From: Rhizobium sp. ARZ01
GTDB lineage: Bacteria > Pseudomonadota > Alphaproteobacteria > Rhizobiales > Rhizobiaceae
Reading direction: 5' to 3'
DNA length: 64,000 nt
NCBI RefSeq assembly: GCF_014851675.1
Contig: NZ_JACVAE010000001.1
Coordinates: forward strand, 1,116,001 to 1,180,000
The notes under the pieces were generated by a model. The model was not told the DNA's origin and did not search any database. It saw only the letters and a program-made list of their open reading frames with translations. Positions within the stretch are counted from its first letter, which is position 1, and every line of letters starts with the position of its first letter. Of this stretch, positions 62,283 through 64,000 are shown one piece after another. The position numbers and the translations under genes were made by a program.

Positions 62283-63108
62283 TTTCAGCGATCGCCATAA
62301 CCTCGTCGGCAAGTAAGTAGGCCGCTATCAACGCCGCCATTGCCGCCGCTGTGCGGTAGCGGCGTATCCAGCCGAAAAGTACGTTTGATGGTTTGCCGAC
62401 TGGCGGCGGCTCTTCGGCTGTGGTGCTTGGAGCGTCGCCCCAAACAGGCTTCGGCAGTTCTGAACTGTGAGCATAGGCATAAGGGGCAGTCATCCCAAGG
62501 TGGGTCCTGTCCCATACTATTTCTTCGCGGATAACCGAAGCCGGCGTGCCGGCAGCCAAGCAGTGCGGCGGGATTGCTGAATTCACGAATGAATTACGAC
62601 CGATCATGCAGCCGTCGCCTATATCCGCCCCCTTCCAGACGGCAGTTTGTGCGGCAAGCCAGACGTGGTTTCCGATCGTTACCGACTTGCTCTTGTTGAG
62701 CCGCGCGCCAGTTCGCCTGTCAAAGATAGGGTGTGCATCGTCCGTCCGAATCTCATTGTTCGTCGCAAACATGCAGTCGTCACCGATCGTGACAGTTTGG
62801 CCTTCAAACGCCGAAATGTAGCAATTGAGAGTGACGACCAGGCGCTTTCCAATGTGGACGCAACCGCCATGGCTTGCACGGATAACCCCGCGGTAAATGG
62901 AGTGATCGCCAATGCTAACTTTGCTGTTGCTGCTGTCGAAGAGAATGCGGGTGTTTGTCAGATTCGCTCGTTGGCCTATATGCAGTTCATTGTTTGAGCC
63001 TGCAAACGATACTTCGAACCTATCTGCGAAGGCCGGGACGCCGATGATCCTGTTGCCTTTGTCGTCCGAGTAACCGGCGATTTCGCCGTCTTTTACGATC
63101 CGCGCCAT
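62269..63108 (-). CDS. Hexapeptide-repeat acyltransferase, probable surface-modifying enzyme
   Basis: A 279-residue protein with left-handed beta-helix hexapeptide repeats (NTRILFDSSNSKVSIGDHSI, VIRASHGGCVHIGKRLVVTL, KSVTIGNHVWLAAQTAVWKG) and the catalytic histidine segment NEIRTDDAHPIFDRRTGARL. It ends with a membrane helix (AAAMAALIAAYLLADEVMAI). Such acetyltransferases act on O-antigen, capsule or exopolysaccharide. It is antisense to the late genes and 3'-overlaps the fibre gene. The chosen start is ATG 63108 (MARIVKDGEIAGYSDD); an open extension to 63204 is not supported. Confidence 0.82.
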   Translation of the reverse strand: MARIVKDGEIAGYSDDKGNRIIGVPAFADRFEVSFAGSNNELHIGQRANLTNTRILFDSSNSKVSIGDHSIYRGVIRASHGGCVHIGKRLVVTLNCYISAFEGQTVTIGDDCMFATNNEIRTDDAHPIFDRRTGARLNKSKSVTIGNHVWLAAQTAVWKGADIGDGCMIGRNSFVNSAIPPHCLAAGTPASVIREEIVWDRTHLGMTAPYAYAHSSELPKPVWGDAPSTTAEEPPPVGKPSNVLFGWIRRYRTAAAMAALIAAYLLADEVMAIAEIMYP

Positions 63109-63288
63109 CTCAACTCTCAGTAGCCCGAAGTGATATCCCACATAGCGGGTAACCTGGTGCCTAGTGTCAACCCCACTCCTGGCTGATAGGCGGTCAGTAT
63201 CCACGAGCCGGTGTTAGGTCTTCGACGCGCTGCGAGCGTTCGCGCCCGCACGTCTGGCTGACCACAAACACGATCAAAGGAAATTCCA

Positions 63289-64000
63289 ATGGATAGAACC
63301 GTTCCCCCGGGAGCGGCGCTTCTGCTCGCGTTCGTCTACGAGACCGAAACGAGCATGAAGGCGCCGGAATGCTACGACGTTATCTACGGCCACAACCAGG
63401 GCAAGTTGCCCAAGCCGCTCACGTCCATGACCTATGGCGAAGTCGTCGACGCGCAGAAGGGCTGGACAAAGCAGTTCGGGTCGAGTGCTGCCGGCGCTCC
63501 GCAGTTCATGCGCGCCACACTGATTGATCTCGCCAAGGCGAATCTGTCGCTCAAGGGCACGGACCTTTTCACGGCCGATTTGCAGGATCGTCTTGCCTAC
63601 AAACTGCTGGTGCGGCGTGGTTATGCCCTTTTCATGGCCGGGAAGATCAGCCGCACCGAGTTCGGCAAACGCCTGGCGCAGGAGTGGGCATCGTTGCCGG
63701 TGCTGGCGTCCACGAAGGGCGCTCATCGTAATGTGCCGCGCGGGTCGTCCTTCTACATGGGGGACAAACTCAACAAGGCGCTGGTGTCTCCTGAGAAGGT
63801 GGAATCTATCCTTGATCGGGTGAAGGCGGCGGGGATGTCCGTTGATGCAGGCGAGCCGGTAGAGGAGCGTCAGGCGCCAACAGCAACGCGGCCAAAGCCG
63901 GTAGCAAAATCCGGACGGTTCTGGACCTGGTTCTTTTCCGGGACCGGCATGGGCGCGATGATCCTTGAGAAGCTCAACATCGTCGCGCTCGATTGGCGCG
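63289..64000 (+). CDS. Endolysin (phage muramidase), C-terminus cut by window edge
   Basis: A lysis enzyme, 237 residues visible. The lysozyme-like core starts with the candidate catalytic glutamate in LAFVYETETSMKAPECYDVI and continues with TSMTYGEVVDAQKGW and SSAAGAPQFMRATLIDLAKA, the pattern of phage muramidases of the COG4678/GH104 type, which end in 'GRYQFMpxTL'. The last visible part is a linker and a hydrophobic stretch (RFWTWFFSGTGMGAMILEKL) that may be a membrane anchor. GGAAATTCC, not a classic ribosome site, precedes the ATG. No holin is visible in the window. Confidence 0.8.
   Translation, partial: MDRTVPPGAALLLAFVYETETSMKAPECYDVIYGHNQGKLPKPLTSMTYGEVVDAQKGWTKQFGSSAAGAPQFMRATLIDLAKANLSLKGTDLFTADLQDRLAYKLLVRRGYALFMAGKISRTEFGKRLAQEWASLPVLASTKGAHRNVPRGSSFYMGDKLNKALVSPEKVESILDRVKAAGMSVDAGEPVEERQAPTATRPKPVAKSGRFWTWFFSGTGMGAMILEKLNIVALDWR

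Larger units (their letters stand above)
28080..64000. mobile_element. Prophage, HK97-like head and GTA-like long tail; right end outside the window
   Basis: Everything from the terminator near 28.1 kb to the window edge is phage: integrase, divergent XRE switch, early and middle regulatory genes, terminase, portal, protease, capsid, tail genes, fibres and endolysin in the standard order. The tail set (major tail protein, paired chaperones, tape measure, DUF2163-like and tip proteins) indicates a siphovirus. The left attachment site should lie between the photolyase relic and 28.28 kb, but it cannot be defined without the right end. I see no broken essential gene, so the element may be inducible. 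Confidence 0.93.

Noticed and set aside
28080..64000. CRISPR array, toxin-antitoxin pair or restriction-modification operon in the prophage
   Set aside because: No regular spaced repeats are seen. The methyltransferases have no restriction-enzyme partner, and the small RHH proteins have no recognisable toxin beside them.

Overview
The window comes from an alphaproteobacterial chromosome, most likely Rhizobiaceae (Ensifer/Sinorhizobium/Rhizobium type). The evidence is a GC-rich sequence, the gene order nuoM-nuoN-birA-rnj-mce-DUF1467-proS-lolC/E-lolD-dnaE, and proteins that read as rhizobial throughout. The species cannot be fixed from the sequence alone.

Positions 1-15000 are core chromosome: the end of the nuo operon with birA, RNase J and methylmalonyl-CoA epimerase, then prolyl-tRNA synthetase, the lipoprotein-release transporter, DNA polymerase III alpha and tRNA-Leu(UAA). 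A bacterial voltage-gated sodium-channel gene between them (5590-6390) is interrupted by one in-frame TGA. Positions 15000-28000 hold a possible integrase scar next to the tRNA, TrkH, threonine dehydratase, HlyU, a divergent Lrp/alanine-dehydrogenase pair, and a leftward cluster (phosphotransferase, GNAT, SseA, AlaX, cysteine synthase). That cluster ends in a photolyase pseudogene that has lost its middle.

From about 28.1 kb to the right edge lies one large prophage with siphovirus-type HK97 head genes and a GTA-like long tail; its right end is outside the window. The leftward early block (34851 to 28285) holds many small proteins, a DnaN sliding clamp, a Gp37/Gp68 protein and the tyrosine integrase. 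A divergent pair of XRE regulators (35932-36596) forms the switch. A palindrome TTGCA-N5-TGCAA occurs both at this switch and at the head of the early block, so it is the likely repressor operator. The rightward middle block (36944-43707) encodes regulators, a ParB-like protein, a CtrA-like stand-alone winged helix, a ParB/MT-A70 methyltransferase fusion, an HD hydrolase, a C5-methyltransferase-like protein, a replication-type protein and a NusG paralogue.

Between the NusG paralogue and the late genes sits a hairpin-rich leader ending in a terminator-like stem (43757-43908). I propose this pair as a late-gene antitermination system, and it is the most interesting unexplained unit here. The late block then runs HNH, small and large terminase, portal, protease, capsid, connectors, tail tube, frameshifted tail chaperone, tape measure, tail tip, fibres and endolysin. 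A convergent hexapeptide acyltransferase next to the fibre is a likely lysogenic-conversion gene.
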